NCBI RefSeq assembly: GCF_017352155.2
Contig: NZ_CP071462.1
Location: 3,759,493 to 3,823,492 of the forward strand
DNA from: Haloterrigena alkaliphila
Lineage (GTDB): Archaea > Halobacteriota > Halobacteria > Halobacteriales > Natrialbaceae
DNA: 64,000 bases
Direction: 5' to 3'
Shown: positions 62,991 through 64,000 of the stretch, in pieces
Layout: each line of letters starts with the position of its first letter
How positions within the stretch are numbered: the first letter of the stretch is position 1
Position numbers and translations under genes: made by a program
The notes under the pieces: generated by a model
The model's database searches: none
What the model was told of the DNA's origin: nothing
What the model saw: the letters and a program-made list of their open reading frames with translations, nothing else

Positions 62991-63911
62991 CTACGTCGCT
63001 TCGGTGACCAGGTCTCGAACCCGCTCGACCGCATCCCCAGCGTCCGTCCCGAAGACGTAGGTTGCCGGTTCGATACCGAACGCACCGCGATGGTAAGCCA
63101 CGCGGGGAACGTCGCCGCGCTCGGCGAACCGCTCGCGGAGGTGGGCGTCGCGGTCATCGTAGTCGGCGTCGAACTCGAGCGGCTCGATCCCGCGCTCTCG
63201 AGCAGCCTCGAGGAGGCCGTCGTCAGTGGCCACGTTGACGGCGCCGCGGATCCCCGGATCGACGTCGGTGGCGGCGAGGACGGCCGTCGCGACGTGTTTC
63301 GAGGCGCCGAACTCGGGGTTGGCGGGAATCTCGATGCGGCCGCCGATCGCGTAGATGCGACCCGGAATCGCGGCGACGTCGGTCTCGTCGCGGGGCTCGG
63401 GCAGCGCCATCCCGATGTTGGTGCCGACGTTCGGCACGAAGTCCGCCATCTCGGGGACCGCGGCGAGCGTTCGCGCGGCCGTCCGCACGGTCGACAGGAC
63501 GTCGCGCTCGGTCCGGACGTCGGGATCGAGGCCGCGCACGCAGAGGTCACAGCCCAGTCCCCGCAGTGCGGGCATCTCCTCCTCGTGGAGTTCGCAGATC
63601 GGACCCCGGTCCTCGAGATCGCGAATCAGCGCGAGCAGTTCGGTCAGCGCGTCGTAGCCGTCCATCTCGTCGCTCGCGAGGCCGTCGGCGATGCGGTCGA
63701 CGGCGGCGACGGTCTCGGGGTGGTCGCGAAATCGGTCGTCGCCGCCGCTCTCCCCGCCGACGTACTTGCTGACGGCGGCCTGCGTGACGCCGAGGTGGGT
63801 CGCGATCTCTCGTTGGGTCATTCCTCGCTCGGCGAGTCGCGTCGCCAGCATGGCCCGCACCGTCGGCAGGAACTGCTCGACGACGAGTTCGCTCGGCAGT
63901 ACTAGCGCCAT
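62991..63911 (-). CDS. HTH-ThiN regulator or thiamine-phosphate synthase family protein
   Basis: The 306-residue protein has an N-terminal helix-turn-helix (ERGMTQREIATHLGVTQAAVSKYVGG, about 29-54) and a Cys-bearing linker (CELHEEE...GCDLCVRG). Its C-terminal ThiN domain has DFVPNVGTNIGMALPEPRD and an EFGASKHVATAV segment. HTH-ThiN proteins in archaea are thiamine regulators (ThiR), while free ThiN makes thiamine phosphate; with its HTH the regulator role is likelier. A GGTATAAGTCC box about 27 nt upstream (63935-63945) supports the start. Confidence 0.85.
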   Translation of the reverse strand: MALVLPSELVVEQFLPTVRAMLATRLAERGMTQREIATHLGVTQAAVSKYVGGESGGDDRFRDHPETVAAVDRIADGLASDEMDGYDALTELLALIRDLEDRGPICELHEEEMPALRGLGCDLCVRGLDPDVRTERDVLSTVRTAARTLAAVPEMADFVPNVGTNIGMALPEPRDETDVAAIPGRIYAIGGRIEIPANPEFGASKHVATAVLAATDVDPGIRGAVNVATDDGLLEAARERGIEPLEFDADYDDRDAHLRERFAERGDVPRVAYHRGAFGIEPATYVFGTDAGDAVERVRDLVTEAT

Positions 63912-63934
63912 CGATTCGGGGTTGGTTCGACTGT

Positions 63935-63945
63935 GGTATAAGTCC
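63935..63945 (-). promoter_or_regulatory. TATA box of the HTH-ThiN gene
   Basis: GGACTTATACC on the gene strand is centred about 27-29 nt before ATG 63911. Confidence 0.55.
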
Positions 63946-64000
63946 CCACCAGTTCAGCCCGTGCGGTCGGGCTCGAGCCTCCGCTGCTCGATCGGATTCG

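Overview
The window is chromosomal DNA of an extremely halophilic archaeon (class Halobacteria). It is GC-rich, its proteins are Asp/Glu-rich, and lipoproteins carry Tat signals plus lipoboxes. Genes often have a TATA box about 26-30 nt before the start codon (leaderless transcripts), and many operons join by 4-nt ATGA overlaps. It carries archaeal information-processing genes: TFB, aCPSF1/FttA, Cdc48, PriS/Gins51, RtcB/archease and the S13-to-S2 operon. A Natrialbales-type genus is possible from gene content and dispersed repeats, but I cannot prove it.

Layout. 1-6.4 kb: arylsulfotransferase-like membrane protein, NucS nuclease, a lipoprotein, and the termination ribonuclease FttA followed by a dense array of perfect hairpins. 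6.8-10.8 kb: a four-gene PotABCD-type ABC importer on the minus strand. 10.9-25.4 kb: endonuclease III, DUF371, a PAS/GAF histidine kinase, a phosphodiesterase-like enzyme, pyrophosphatase, PadR regulator, RNase HI divergent from TFB, two sequon-rich lipoproteins, glucose dehydrogenase overlapping the regulator gene gfcR, and a HAD enzyme. 25.4-32.7 kb: a Bat-type HTH regulator with a coupled 32-codon upstream ORF, DapA-family aldolase, acyl-CoA dehydrogenase, HAD phosphatase, PanB, small proteins and a hydrolase; two copies of a dispersed repeat lie here. 33-41.6 kb: small protein plus Cdc48, a Bcp peroxiredoxin, an A+T-richer accessory patch (polysaccharide-lyase-like lipoprotein and zinc-ribbon protein), gins51-priS, DUF2071 and GNAT genes. 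41.9-49 kb: archease and RtcB (tRNA ligase pair) with a large intein splitting RtcB at its metal-binding cysteine, MoaA, and an acyl-CoA synthetase. 49.2-55.5 kb: tRNA-Ser(GCT), rps13-rps4-rps11-rpo3, tRNA-Leu(CAG), rpl18e-rpl13-rps9-rpo10-rpo6-eno-rps2. 55.7-63.9 kb: a tiny membrane protein, a four-gene overlapping operon of membrane-anchored proteins with pilin-like N termini, a PQQ-propeller lipoprotein and an HTH-ThiN regulator.

Functional links. gdh and gfcR form an overlapping pair in which gfcR also seems to have its own promoter inside the end of gdh. Archease is the known activator of RtcB, and the intein means that active ligase can form only after protein splicing. The 56-61.6 kb operon looks like one extracellular, pilus-like assembly whose largest member has a central segment of foreign-looking base composition. 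Several secreted lipoproteins share tails made almost entirely of N-glycosylation sequons.

I found no CRISPR array, transposase, rRNA or replication origin. Functions of the small and DUF proteins are unknown, and family names given from memory are marked as such.
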